A stretch of DNA of 64,000 nucleotides, taken from positions 62,001-126,000 of the forward strand of contig NZ_LQIK01000031.1 of NCBI RefSeq assembly GCF_001499855.1. The letters are read 5' to 3'. The position numbers and the translations under genes are program-made. Every line of letters begins with the position of its first letter. The first letter of the stretch is position 1. Below are positions 56,624 through 64,000 of this stretch, in pieces. The DNA is from Mycobacterium sp. GA-0227b. GTDB taxonomy: Bacteria; Actinomycetota; Actinomycetes; Mycobacteriales; Mycobacteriaceae. The notes beneath the pieces are model-generated. The model saw nothing but the letters and a program-made list of their open reading frames with translations, was not told the origin of the DNA and made no database searches.

Positions 56624-57223
56624 GTGGTGTCGACTCCCACCCGCTGGGCGGGCGTGCCCCTGACGGACCGCCGCGCCGAACGCCGTGCGCAGCTGATCGA
56701 TGCCGCTTTCCGGTTGTTCGGCGAGGGCGGTGAGGCCGCGATGTCGGTGCGGTCGGTATGCCGGGAGTGCGGGTTGAACACGCGGTACTTCTACGAGAGC
56801 TTCTCCGACACCGACGATCTGCTCGGTGCGGTCTACGACCAGGTGAGCGCCCAATTGGCTGAGGCGGTCGAGGCCGCGATGGCCCAGGCCGGCGATTCGT
56901 TGCGGGCCAGGACGCGCGCGGGGATCGCCGCGGTGCTCGGATTCAGCTCCGAGGATCCCCGCCGCGGGCGGGTGCTGTTCACCGACGCGCGATCGAATCC
57001 CGTGCTGTCGGCGCGCCGGGCGGCGACGCAGGACCTGCTGCGGGAGGGCGTGCTCACCGAGGGCTGGCGGTTGCAGCCGGACACCGACTCGGTAGCCGCC
57101 CAGGTTGGCGCGGCGATGTACACCGGCGCGATGGCCGAGCTGGCCCAGCAGTGGCTGGCGGGCCGGCTGGGGACCGACCTGGACGCGGTCGTCGAGCACG
57201 CGGTCAGCCAGGTGCTGCGGTAG
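56624..57223 (+). CDS. TetR family regulator paired with DUF2236
   Basis: A 199-aa TetR repressor. The HTH (about 18-64) includes DRRAERRAQLIDAAFRLF, VRSVCRECGLNTRYFYESF, closely similar to the recognition region of the TetR protein at 1413. The remaining helical domain is unlike it, consistent with different ligands. Two adjacent GTG codons (56624 and 56627) can serve as start, with GAGG overlapping the first. It is divergent from the DUF2236 gene and faces two operator candidates. A 61-bp palindromic element follows 14 bp after the stop. Confidence 0.88.
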   Translation: MVSTPTRWAGVPLTDRRAERRAQLIDAAFRLFGEGGEAAMSVRSVCRECGLNTRYFYESFSDTDDLLGAVYDQVSAQLAEAVEAAMAQAGDSLRARTRAGIAAVLGFSSEDPRRGRVLFTDARSNPVLSARRAATQDLLREGVLTEGWRLQPDTDSVAAQVGAAMYTGAMAELAQQWLAGRLGTDLDAVVEHAVSQVLR

Positions 57224-57236
57224 CCGCTTCCTCTGC

Positions 57237-57297
57237 GCCGAGTGCACGGTCGGTGTACGCGAAACCCGAAAATGTGTACACCAGCCGTGCACTCGGC
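57237..57297. repeat. 61-bp palindromic element (family shared with 15966-16026)
   Basis: 13-bp perfect outer arms GCCGAGTGCACGG / CCGTGCACTCGGC, then a two-base mismatch, then GGTGTAC/GTACACC, around a loop with CGAAACCCGAAAAT. It lies between the convergent tetR and DinB genes and can fold on either strand, so it may terminate both. It matches the 15966 element in length, ends and the internal CGAAAAT. Confidence 0.78.
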
Positions 57298-57308
57298 GGA
57301 CGGGGGAC

Positions 57309-57899
57309 TCAGGGCCGCCAGCGCTTGATCCAGTCGGTCTCCGGCCACTCCTCATTGGCGGCCATCAGCTCGTACATCGTTGCGCGGTCGATGGATTCGC
57401 GGATGATGTCGGCGTGACCGGCATGGCGGCTCAGCTCCTCGATGAGGTGCAGGATCACCCAGCGCACATTCCAGTGATCGATGTCCTGCGGAAACCACGG
57501 CACATCGTGCGGCACGGGAACCGGTGTGTCGAGGTCACATTCGCCCAGAACTCGAAGCGTCTCGGCGTTCTGCCGCTTCAGCGCGTCGAGTAGTCCGTCG
57601 AGCGTCTCGTCCTCGCGCATGACGTACTGGTCGCCGTACTCGGCGATGAGCTCCTCCATCGGGCGGTCGTCTTTCGGGGGAGAGTCGGGCGCGCAGGCCG
57701 CCCGCTGCACCCAACCGGTCTGCACGCCGGCGGCGTGCTTGACCAGTCCGCCGACCGACAGCGCGCTGACCGACGGCGTGGACCGCGCCTGTTCGTCGGT
57801 CAACCCATACGCCACCGCGAAGAACGCGTTCTGCTGAAACGCAAGGAATTCCAACAGGCTCTGGCGTTCGTCGGCGGCGGGAGGTGGCATTCCGGGCAT
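57309..57899 (-). CDS. DinB family (DUF664-like) protein
   Basis: A 196-aa DinB four-helix-bundle protein. It shows the family layout SLLEFLAFQQNAFF, VGGLVKHAAGVQTGWVQ (first His), VRWVILHLIEELSRHAGHADIIRE (the HxxxH-type metal-site histidines) and W near the end. DinB proteins often act as metal-dependent thiol or mycothiol S-transferases, but the function of this one is unknown. Starts at ATG 57899 with GAGGAA upstream, 2 bp after the stop of a second DinB gene. Confidence 0.83.
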   Translation of the reverse strand: MPGMPPPAADERQSLLEFLAFQQNAFFAVAYGLTDEQARSTPSVSALSVGGLVKHAAGVQTGWVQRAACAPDSPPKDDRPMEELIAEYGDQYVMREDETLDGLLDALKRQNAETLRVLGECDLDTPVPVPHDVPWFPQDIDHWNVRWVILHLIEELSRHAGHADIIRESIDRATMYELMAANEEWPETDWIKRWRP

Positions 57900-57901
57900 G
57901 G

Positions 57902-58429
57902 CTAATTCCTCTTCTCATCGGGGGTGTGGGTGTAAAGGTCGCGGATGCAGGCGATTTCGGCGCCGTGGTGAATGACCTCGCGGTTGATGTGCAATACCAG
58001 CGCGATGAACGGATAGTCGGCGTACGGGCCTTCGGCGGGACCGCACGGCCGGTTCAGATCGTCGTCGGACAACGCGCGGACGCCGTCGATCCATGTGCCG
58101 TACTGCTCGTCGAGTTGGCTGAGCGCCGTCGCGGCGTCGGTAGCATACCGCCAGGTCTGGTAGTCGGCAGGTGGACCGCCGAAGTGGCTGTGGTTACGCA
58201 TCGCGAGCACACCGACGATGACGTGCGCGAGCCGCCAGGCGATCGTGGTGAACGGTGCCGGCTCCGGCTCGGGATAGGTGAAGTCGATCGACCCGTCGGG
58301 ATGCACGGTCCAGCAGTCGGGGACCGGCTGCCAGAAGTACTCGTCGTCGGTGAGCCCGTCGAAGCGCGGTCGCAGGAACTGCGTCCAGTGGAAGTCCAAC
58401 TGCTCCGCAAGCTGGTCTGTCGTCGTCAT
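57902..58429 (-). CDS. DinB family protein, second copy
   Basis: A 175-aa DinB-superfamily protein. It opens TTDQLAEQLDFHWTQFLRPRF, has IAWRLAHVIVGVLAMRNHSHFGG (family His/metal region) and ends with VLHINREVIHHGAEIACIRDL, which carries the HHGAEI histidine pair common in the family. It is the first gene of a two-gene operon with the DinB gene at 57309. ATG 58429 overlaps one half of an inverted repeat that also precedes the divergent WYL regulator, so that regulator probably controls it. Confidence 0.83.
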   Translation of the reverse strand: MTTTDQLAEQLDFHWTQFLRPRFDGLTDDEYFWQPVPDCWTVHPDGSIDFTYPEPEPAPFTTIAWRLAHVIVGVLAMRNHSHFGGPPADYQTWRYATDAATALSQLDEQYGTWIDGVRALSDDDLNRPCGPAEGPYADYPFIALVLHINREVIHHGAEIACIRDLYTHTPDEKRN

Positions 58430-58481
58430 AGGACTACTCTGACAGCAATATAGGACAGTTTCGGTCCTATGACTGCGACAG
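58417..58481. promoter_or_regulatory. 18-bp inverted repeat spanning the DinB / WYL divergent promoter
   Basis: GTCCTATGACTGCGACAG (58464-58481, plus) and, on the minus strand, GTCCTATGACGACGACAG (58434 down to 58417) differ at two positions. ATAGGAC occurs again at 58450-58456, forming with GTCCTAT at 58464-58470 a second inverted repeat with a 7-base spacer. The downstream copy includes the DinB ATG. This is a strong candidate operator for the WYL regulator at 58491. Confidence 0.7.
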
Positions 58482-58490
58482 GATTGATGC

Positions 58491-59447
58491 GTGGCGGAAA
58501 CGACGAGCAGGGTGCTGCAGCTGCTCGGCCTGCTGCAGTCTCGCCGCGTGTGGACCGGTGAGGACCTTGCGGAGCGGCTCGGGGTGACCACCCGCAGCGT
58601 GCGCCGCGACGTGGAACGCCTGCGTGACCTGGGTTATCCCGTGCACGCCAGCAAGGGTCACGGCGGTGGATACCAGCTCGCCGCGGGCGCGGCACTGCCG
58701 CCGCTGCTGCTCGACCCGGACGAGGCGGTCGCGATGGCCGTATGCCTGCGGCTGGCCGCGGGCGGGACGGTCGCCGGTGTCGGCGAGTCCGCGCTGCGGG
58801 CGCTGAGCAAGCTCGACCAGGTGATGCCGGCGCGACTGCGCTCGCAGGTGGCGGCGTTGCACGATTCGACCGTCACGCTGACGTCGCCGACCTCGGACGC
58901 GCCGGTCGAACCCGACGTGTTGATGACGCTGGCCCGGGCCTGCCGCGACCGCGAGCACGTCCGGGCCGGTTACGTCGACATCCGCGGAAACGCGACCCAG
59001 CGGCGGCTCGAGCCCTATCAACTGGTCACCACCGGACGCCGCTGGTACCTGCTGGCCTACGACCGCGACAAGCAAGACTGGCGCAGCCTGCGCCTGGACC
59101 GGATGGCCGACGTGCGGGCCCAGGGCAGCACGTTCACGCCGCGCGAGGCGCCCGACGCCGCGACCTATGTGCGACGCTCGATCAGCAGCTCGCCGTACCG
59201 GTACGTCGCGCGGGTGCGGTTTCATGCGCCGGAAAGCGTTCTGGCGCAGCATTTCTCGGCGGCCTCGGCGACGGTCGAGGCGGACGGTCCGGACGCGTGC
59301 ATCGTCACCGCGGGCGCCGACGACCCCGAGCGCATGGTGTGGTACTTCGCGACGGTCGGGTGCGACTTCGAGGTGCTGGAGCCGCCGGAGGTGGTGCGCG
59401 CGGTCCAGGCGGTGTCCGAGCGGTTGCAGCGCCGCCTCAGGACGTGA
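58491..59447 (+). CDS. YafY-type WYL-domain transcriptional regulator
   Basis: A 318-aa regulator with an N-terminal HTH_11 winged helix (about 5-60: LQLLGLLQSRRVWTGEDLAERL, RSVRRDVERLRDLGYPV), a WYL ligand-sensing domain in the middle (TTGRRWYLLAYDRDKQDWRSL), and a C-terminal WCX extension (RFHAPESVLAQHF). It starts at GTG 58491. It is divergent from the DinB pair across an 18-bp inverted repeat and probably controls it, likely in response to a nucleic acid or small molecule. Its end overlaps the nucleotidyltransferase gene by 11 bp. Confidence 0.9.
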   Translation: MAETTSRVLQLLGLLQSRRVWTGEDLAERLGVTTRSVRRDVERLRDLGYPVHASKGHGGGYQLAAGAALPPLLLDPDEAVAMAVCLRLAAGGTVAGVGESALRALSKLDQVMPARLRSQVAALHDSTVTLTSPTSDAPVEPDVLMTLARACRDREHVRAGYVDIRGNATQRRLEPYQLVTTGRRWYLLAYDRDKQDWRSLRLDRMADVRAQGSTFTPREAPDAATYVRRSISSSPYRYVARVRFHAPESVLAQHFSAASATVEADGPDACIVTAGADDPERMVWYFATVGCDFEVLEPPEVVRAVQAVSERLQRRLRT

Positions 59448-59988
59448 GCTCCAGTCGGTCGGCCAGCATGAGAAACGCCGCGGCGAACGGGTTGTCGGCG
59501 GTGTCGGCGCGGATCAGTTTCCAATCCAGTTGTTCGCGCACCGCTCGCACGGCGGGCAGCAACGCGGCGAAGTCGCAATGGTGTTCGTTGAGCGAGTTCA
59601 ACTTCTCTCGCATCACCTCGGTGGGCGCCAGGACGCGCATCCGGATCGCGAGCACGTCGTGCTCCTCGGCCGCCACGATGCTCTCCTTCTCGACGGGCAC
59701 GCCGTTGAGGCGGTGCAGCACGTCGATGACGAAGTCCTGCCCGACGCACGCTTTGAACAACCAGTCCTCCGGGGTGCGTTCGATCCGGAAACCGGCCTCC
59801 TCCAGCGTCGCGGCGGCCTTCTCGGTGTCGGGCTCTGCGACCACGAAATCCACGTCGTGCACGGGTTCGGGGCCGCCGAACACCCACAGCGCGTAACTGC
59901 CGGCCAGGGCGAAATCCGGGCCCTGGGCACGCAGCGCCGACGCCGCGCGTTTGAGCGCGTCGCGCAGATCATCGTTTCTCTGGGGCAC
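59437..59988 (-). CDS. Nucleotidyltransferase-fold protein
   Basis: A 183-aa protein with the nucleotidyltransferase (pol-beta/AbiEii-like) signature: LAGSYALWVFG (28-38) gives the GS motif, and VHDVDFVV (43-50) the paired Asp metal ligands. A later acidic/hydrophobic region follows. Some family members are toxins or aminoglycoside-type enzymes; no antitoxin gene is adjacent (the neighbours are a WYL regulator and an EEP nuclease), so a toxin role is not supported. GTG 59988 is chosen for the AGGAGAG site just upstream; the longer ORF adds a basic leader. Function unknown. Confidence 0.75.
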   Translation of the reverse strand: MPQRNDDLRDALKRAASALRAQGPDFALAGSYALWVFGGPEPVHDVDFVVAEPDTEKAAATLEEAGFRIERTPEDWLFKACVGQDFVIDVLHRLNGVPVEKESIVAAEEHDVLAIRMRVLAPTEVMREKLNSLNEHHCDFAALLPAVRAVREQLDWKLIRADTADNPFAAAFLMLADRLELTS

Positions 59989-60042
59989 TACTCTCCTGGG
60001 GCCGACTGATCGCCTAGCGGCCATTGTGGGTAGCTAGTACCC

Positions 60043-60816
60043 ATGCGGATGCGTCTGGCCACCTTCAACATCTTGCACGGGCGCAGCGTGCATGACGGCG
60101 TAGTTCACCCGGACCGGCTGGTGGAATCCGTTCGGCAACTCGACGCCGACATCCTGGCGCTGCAGGAAGTCGACCTAGATCAGCCGCGTTCGGGCATGGC
60201 CGATCTCACCGCGGTCGCCGCCGAAGCGATGGGCGCGGTGAGCCATCGGTTTGTGGCGGCGATCTCCGGGACGCCGGGGGCCACCTGGATGGCCGCGACC
60301 GGTGACGAGCAACCCGGCACCGCCGCCTATGGGATCGCGCTGCTGTCACGGTTTCCGGCGGAGTCGTGGCAGGTGTCGCGGCTGCCGCGGATTCCGGTGC
60401 CGTTTCCGATGTACCTGCCCGGTCCGAATCGGGTTCAGATCGTCAATGAGGAGCCGCGCGCGGCGATGGTGGGGCAGCTGAACACCCCGCTGGGGCCGCT
60501 GACCGTTGCCAACACGCATCTGTCGTTCGTGCCGGGGTGGAATCGGGTGCAGTTGTGGCGGCTGCTGCGCGATATGCGTGGTTTCCCGTCGCCGCGGGTG
60601 TTGATGGGCGATCTGAACATGGCGCCGCCCACCGTCAGGCGGTGGGCCCGGCTGCGGCCGCTGGCCACCGCCCTCACGTTCCCCGCCCACGACCCCGACC
60701 GTCAGCTCGACCACATCGTCACCGACGATCCCGGGTTGCGGGTGGAGCGGTGCTGCGCGCCGTCGTTGACGGTCTCGGATCACCGCGCTCTGGTGGTCGA
60801 CATCTCCCGGGCCTGA
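60043..60816 (+). CDS. Endonuclease/exonuclease/phosphatase (EEP) family protein
   Basis: A 257-aa EEP-fold protein. Metal-site motifs: LATFNILHG (5-13, Asn), ILALQEVD (38-45, Glu), NTHLSFVPGW, MGDLNMAP and SDHRALVVD (final Asp-His). These are shared by DNase I-like nucleases and phosphodiesterases, so the substrate (DNA, RNA or lipid head groups) is not determined. No signal peptide, so cytoplasmic. ATG 60043 at the start of a monocistronic gene. Followed by a 107-bp intergenic region with an inverted repeat. Confidence 0.83.
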   Translation: MRMRLATFNILHGRSVHDGVVHPDRLVESVRQLDADILALQEVDLDQPRSGMADLTAVAAEAMGAVSHRFVAAISGTPGATWMAATGDEQPGTAAYGIALLSRFPAESWQVSRLPRIPVPFPMYLPGPNRVQIVNEEPRAAMVGQLNTPLGPLTVANTHLSFVPGWNRVQLWRLLRDMRGFPSPRVLMGDLNMAPPTVRRWARLRPLATALTFPAHDPDRQLDHIVTDDPGLRVERCCAPSLTVSDHRALVVDISRA

Positions 60817-60833
60817 TGGTGCCGACCGTCCAC

Positions 60834-60889
60834 CGAAACTGCACAGAGATCGCGCGCACACGTGTTTTCACGATCTGCCCGCAGTCTCG
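60834..60889. repeat. 56-bp imperfect inverted repeat before the GH38 gene
   Basis: CGAAACTGCACAGAGATCG (60834-60852) and, as complement, 60871-60889 agree at 14 of 19 positions, with an 18-base loop. It lies in the 107-bp intergenic region between the EEP and mannosidase genes. It resembles the palindromic elements elsewhere in the window in size and layout, but no second copy of it is seen here. Confidence 0.5.
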
Positions 60890-60923
60890 ATCACCGCGAC
60901 CTCACACGCCGTAGGGTTTGGGT

Positions 60924-63900
60924 GTGCGGGTCATTTCGGCGGAGTCGACGGACTTGTTCGTCGGGCCCGCCGATGCGCCGCAGCAGATCGTGCGGATCGA
61001 TTACACCGGCGGCGCGGGCGAGGTGCGCGTCGACGGCGACGGCGTGACGGGTCACGCGCGCGCGGACGCGGGGGACGGCAGCGTGGAGGTGCCGGTCGCG
61101 GTGACCGACGCCGTCGTCGGCGAGCAGCGCCAGGCCCGCGCGGTCACCAGTGAGGGCATCACGCCTTTCGTCTTCACCGTCGCCGAACCCGGCTGGACCA
61201 TGTACATGATCAGCCACTTCCACTACGACCCGGTGTGGTGGAACACGCAGGCGGCCTACACCGCGGCGTGGAGCGAGGACCCGCCGGGCCGGTGCAGGCA
61301 GACCAACGGGTTCGATCTGGTCAGCGCACACCTCGAAATGGCCCGTCGCGAACCGGAATACAAGTTCGTGCTGGCCGAAGTCGACTACCTCAAGCCGTTC
61401 TGGGACACCCACCCCGAGGACCGCGACGATCTCCGCCGCTTCATCGCCGACGACCGCGTCGAGATCATGGGCGGCACCTACAACGAACCGAACACCAACC
61501 TCACCAGCCCCGAGACGACCATTCGAAACTTCGTGCACGGCATCGGGTTTCAACGCGACGTCCTCGGCGCCGACCCGGCGACTGCCTGGCAGCTCGACGC
61601 GTTCGGCCACGACCCACAGTTCCCCGGAATGGCGGCGGAGGCGGGGCTGACGTCGAGTTCGTGGGCCCGCGGCCCGCATCACCAGTGGGGCCCGATGGCC
61701 GGCGGCGGCGATCCGCAGCGGATGCAGTTCAGCAGCGAGTTCGACTGGATTTCCCCGTCCGGCCGCGGGCTGCTCACCCACTACATGCCCGCGCATTACT
61801 CGGGGGGCTGGTGGATGGATTCGGCGCCGACACTGGAGCAGGCCGAAGCCGAGACGTATCAGCTTTTCACCTCGTTGAAGAAGGTGGCACTGACCCGTAA
61901 CGTGCTGCTGCCCGTCGGCACCGACTACACGCCGCCGAACAAATGGGTCACCGCGATTCACCGGTCGTGGAACTCGCGATACACCTGGCCGCGCTTCGTC
62001 TGCGCGTTGCCCAAGGAGTTCTTCGCGGCGGTGCGCGCCGAACTGGCCGTGCGCGGTGTCGAACCGTCGCCGCAGACGCGTGACATGAACCCGATCTACA
62101 CCGGCAAGGACGTCTCGTACATCGACACCAAGCAGGCCAACCGGGCGGCCGAGGACGCCGTGCTCGACGCGGAGAAGTTCGCGGTGTTCGCCGGGCTTCT
62201 CGGCGGCGCGACCTACCCGCAGGCGGCGCTGGCCAAGGCATGGGTCCAATTGGCCTACGGCGCACACCATGACGCGATCACCGGGTCGGAATCGGACCAG
62301 GTGTACCTCGACCTGCTGACCGGTTGGCGCGACGCCTGGGAGTTGGGGACAGCGGCCCGCAACAACGCGCTGGCCCTGCTGTCGGGCGCGGTCGAGGGAT
62401 CGGTCGTCGTGTGGAACACGGTGACGCACAAGCGTACTGACGTAGTGACTGCTCGGCTTCCGGAAGCGAGCGGACCGGTGCGCGTGCTCGACTACGCCGG
62501 TGAGGAGGTGCCCGCCCAGTGCGGTGCACGGTCGGTCAGCTGGCTGGCCCGCGACGTGCCGTCGCTGGGCTGGCAGGCCTACCGGCTCGAGGACTCCGGC
62601 GCATCGACGAACTGGGAACCGGTGCGCGGTAACGAGATCAGCAATGAGCACTATCGGCTACGGGTCGACCCGTCACGTGGCGGAGTGGTGGACGCGTTGA
62701 TCGAAAACGGCTCGGGTCGCTCGCTGCTCGCCGACGGCAAGGTCGGAAACGAGTTGGCGATCTACGACGAATACTCCGCACACCCCGAAGCTGGCGAGGG
62801 TCCGTGGCACCTGCTACCCAAGGGGCCGGTGATCGCTTCCTCCTCATCGGCGGCCGACGTGCAGGCCTACCGCGGACCGCTCGGCGAGCGGCTGAAGATC
62901 CGCGGCCGCATCGGTGAGTTGTTGCGGTACGAACAGGTCCTCACGCTGTGGCGCGGCGTCGCGCGCGTCGACTGTCAGACCACGATCGACGAATTCACCG
63001 GCGTCGACCGGCTATTGCGGCTGCGCTGGCCGTGCCCGGTACCCGGGGCGCTGCCGGTCAGCGAGGTCGGTGACGCGGTCATCGGCCGGGGGTTCGGGCT
63101 GCTGCACGAACGCGGACAGGAAACGGCGATCGACGCCGCGACGCATCCGTGGACGCTGGACAATCCGGCGTACGGCTGGTTCGGCCTGTCATCGACGGTG
63201 CGGGTGCGCGTCGGTGACGGGTGTCACGCGGTGTCCGTTGCCGAGGTGGTGACGCCGACCGAGACCGCGTCCGCGGTGGCCCGACCGCTGATGGTGGCGC
63301 TGGCGCGCGCCGGAGTCACCGCGACCTGCAGCGGTGCCGACAAGCCGCGCTACGGCGATCTCGCCGTCGACTCGAACCTCCCGGACACGCGGCTCGCGAT
63401 CGGAGGACCCGACGAAAACGTCTTCACCGCAGCGGTTCTGGCCGAGGCGGATTCTTCGTATACCGAGGAGCTGAAGCGGCAACTGCATGCGACCGGCACC
63501 GCCAGGGTGTGGGTGCCCGCGGCGGCGCCGCTGGCCGAGGCGTGGGTGCCGGGCGCGGATCTGCGTGACGTGCGGGCGCTGCCGGTGCTGATCGTCGCGG
63601 GGTCGGTCCTGGACGACGCGGTGACGGGCGTCGCCGAGGACCTGGCCGACTGGGAAATCGTCGTCGAGCAGGACTCGCCCGCAGGGCTGGCGGCCTTCGA
63701 GGACCGGACGGTGGCGGTGCTCAACCGCGGGCTGCCAGGGTTCGCCGTGGAACCCGATGGCACGATGCATCTTTCGCTGATGCGGTCGTGCACCGGGTGG
63801 CCGTCGGGCACCTGGATCGACCCGCCGCGCCGAACCGCGCCCGACGGATCGAACTTCCAATTGCAGCACTGGACACACACTTTCGAATACGCATTGATCT

Positions 63901-64000
63901 CCGGTGACGGCGACTGGCGGCGGGCGGGCGTTCCGGCCCGCAGCGCCGAGTTCTCGCATCCACTTCTCGCAGTGACGGAGAAGTCCGGGGCCGCGGGTGG
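60924..64000 (+). CDS. GH38 alpha-mannosidase, partial (Rv0648-like)
   Basis: The first ~1025 codons of a GH38 alpha-mannosidase; the frame is open to the end of the window, so the C-terminus is missing (the M. tuberculosis counterpart Rv0648 is about 1,215 aa). Zinc-site motifs: SHFHYDPVWWN (His and Asp), QLDAFGHDPQFPG with the catalytic nucleophile Asp, and YGAHHDAITGSES. The N-terminal ~90 residues precede the catalytic domain; beta-sandwich regions follow. It removes alpha-linked mannose, perhaps from envelope mannans or imported glycans (inference). GTG 60924 (or 60922 in another frame) is the start; only 60924 is in frame. Same position as Rv0648. Confidence 0.93.
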   Translation, partial: MRVISAESTDLFVGPADAPQQIVRIDYTGGAGEVRVDGDGVTGHARADAGDGSVEVPVAVTDAVVGEQRQARAVTSEGITPFVFTVAEPGWTMYMISHFHYDPVWWNTQAAYTAAWSEDPPGRCRQTNGFDLVSAHLEMARREPEYKFVLAEVDYLKPFWDTHPEDRDDLRRFIADDRVEIMGGTYNEPNTNLTSPETTIRNFVHGIGFQRDVLGADPATAWQLDAFGHDPQFPGMAAEAGLTSSSWARGPHHQWGPMAGGGDPQRMQFSSEFDWISPSGRGLLTHYMPAHYSGGWWMDSAPTLEQAEAETYQLFTSLKKVALTRNVLLPVGTDYTPPNKWVTAIHRSWNSRYTWPRFVCALPKEFFAAVRAELAVRGVEPSPQTRDMNPIYTGKDVSYIDTKQANRAAEDAVLDAEKFAVFAGLLGGATYPQAALAKAWVQLAYGAHHDAITGSESDQVYLDLLTGWRDAWELGTAARNNALALLSGAVEGSVVVWNTVTHKRTDVVTARLPEASGPVRVLDYAGEEVPAQCGARSVSWLARDVPSLGWQAYRLEDSGASTNWEPVRGNEISNEHYRLRVDPSRGGVVDALIENGSGRSLLADGKVGNELAIYDEYSAHPEAGEGPWHLLPKGPVIASSSSAADVQAYRGPLGERLKIRGRIGELLRYEQVLTLWRGVARVDCQTTIDEFTGVDRLLRLRWPCPVPGALPVSEVGDAVIGRGFGLLHERGQETAIDAATHPWTLDNPAYGWFGLSSTVRVRVGDGCHAVSVAEVVTPTETASAVARPLMVALARAGVTATCSGADKPRYGDLAVDSNLPDTRLAIGGPDENVFTAAVLAEADSSYTEELKRQLHATGTARVWVPAAAPLAEAWVPGADLRDVRALPVLIVAGSVLDDAVTGVAEDLADWEIVVEQDSPAGLAAFEDRTVAVLNRGLPGFAVEPDGTMHLSLMRSCTGWPSGTWIDPPRRTAPDGSNFQLQHWTHTFEYALISGDGDWRRAGVPARSAEFSHPLLAVTEKSGAAG

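Noticed and set aside
59437..59988. Toxin-antitoxin pair with the nucleotidyltransferase as toxin
   Set aside because: No partner ORF of suitable size is adjacent; the neighbours are a full-length WYL regulator (convergent) and an EEP protein.

Overview
This window is chromosomal DNA of a mycobacterium, most likely a non-tuberculous rapid-growing (Mycolicibacterium-type) species. The evidence is the high GC content with many GTG/TTG starts, the hadABC mycolic acid dehydratases, mycolic acid methyltransferases of the mmaA family, a PE-PPE domain protein, FadD-type fatty acyl-AMP ligase, and gene order that follows the M. tuberculosis Rv0629c-Rv0648 block: recD-recB-recC, echA3, Rv0633c-like, Rv0634c-like, rpmG, hadABC, secE-nusG-rplK-rplA, mmaA, lipG, UbiB-like kinase, GH38 mannosidase. 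Relative to that order two segments look inserted: about 24.4-33.5 kb between recC and echA3, and about 42.6-51.0 kb between rplA and mmaA4.

Layout. 0-7.4 kb: a DUF2236 oxygenase with a divergent TetR regulator, a PIF1-type helicase fused to a BRCT domain, a flavin amine oxidase and a PPOX protein. 7.5-16 kb: a cold shock protein, a DesA3-like desaturase, a fatty acyl-AMP ligase, a sulfatase/SRPBCC pair, and a dicarboxylate transporter coupled to a tartrate dehydrogenase-like enzyme. 16-24.3 kb: the translationally coupled recC-recB-recD operon (minus strand). 24.4-33.5 kb: LppP/LprE-like secreted protein, HD hydrolase, sulfurtransferase sseB, haloalkane dehalogenase, DUF3060 and VOC proteins, a ferredoxin reductase-like flavoprotein, a double-HD/LuxR regulator and a TetR gene. 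33.5-42.5 kb: echA3, a phage-lysin-like GH25 protein, a metallo-beta-lactamase fold hydrolase, an NYN/OST-HTH protein, tRNA-Thr, tRNA-Met, rpmG, hadABC, tRNA-Trp, secE, nusG, rplK and rplA. 42.6-47.8 kb: a PE-PPE hydrolase and a three-gene dTDP-L-rhamnose pathway (rmlA, rmlB and a fused rmlC-rmlD). 47.8-57.2 kb: a large LuxR (LAL) regulator, mmaA4, mmaA2, lipG, a UbiB/ABC1 kinase and a second DUF2236/TetR divergent pair. 57.3-64 kb: two DinB proteins under a divergent WYL regulator, a nucleotidyltransferase, an EEP nuclease-like protein and a GH38 alpha-mannosidase cut by the window end.

The core theme is the mycolic-acid cell envelope: hadABC supplies the FAS-II dehydratases, mmaA2/mmaA4 modify meromycolate chains, and the rml genes supply activated rhamnose. 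Housekeeping translation and transcription genes (rpmG, secE, nusG, rplK, rplA, three tRNAs) are interleaved.

The non-coding DNA is unusually informative. Four families of inverted-repeat or dispersed elements are present (about 103 bp at 1-103 and 28977-29079; 49 bp at 32816 and 41153; 61 bp at 15966 and 57237; a single 56 bp element at 60834). There are also two tandem arrays (16 bp x4 after sseB; 26 bp x4.5 after mmaA2), both of which contain the stop codon of the preceding gene, and several well-formed candidate operators at divergent promoters. No CRISPR array, IS transposase or rRNA gene was seen.
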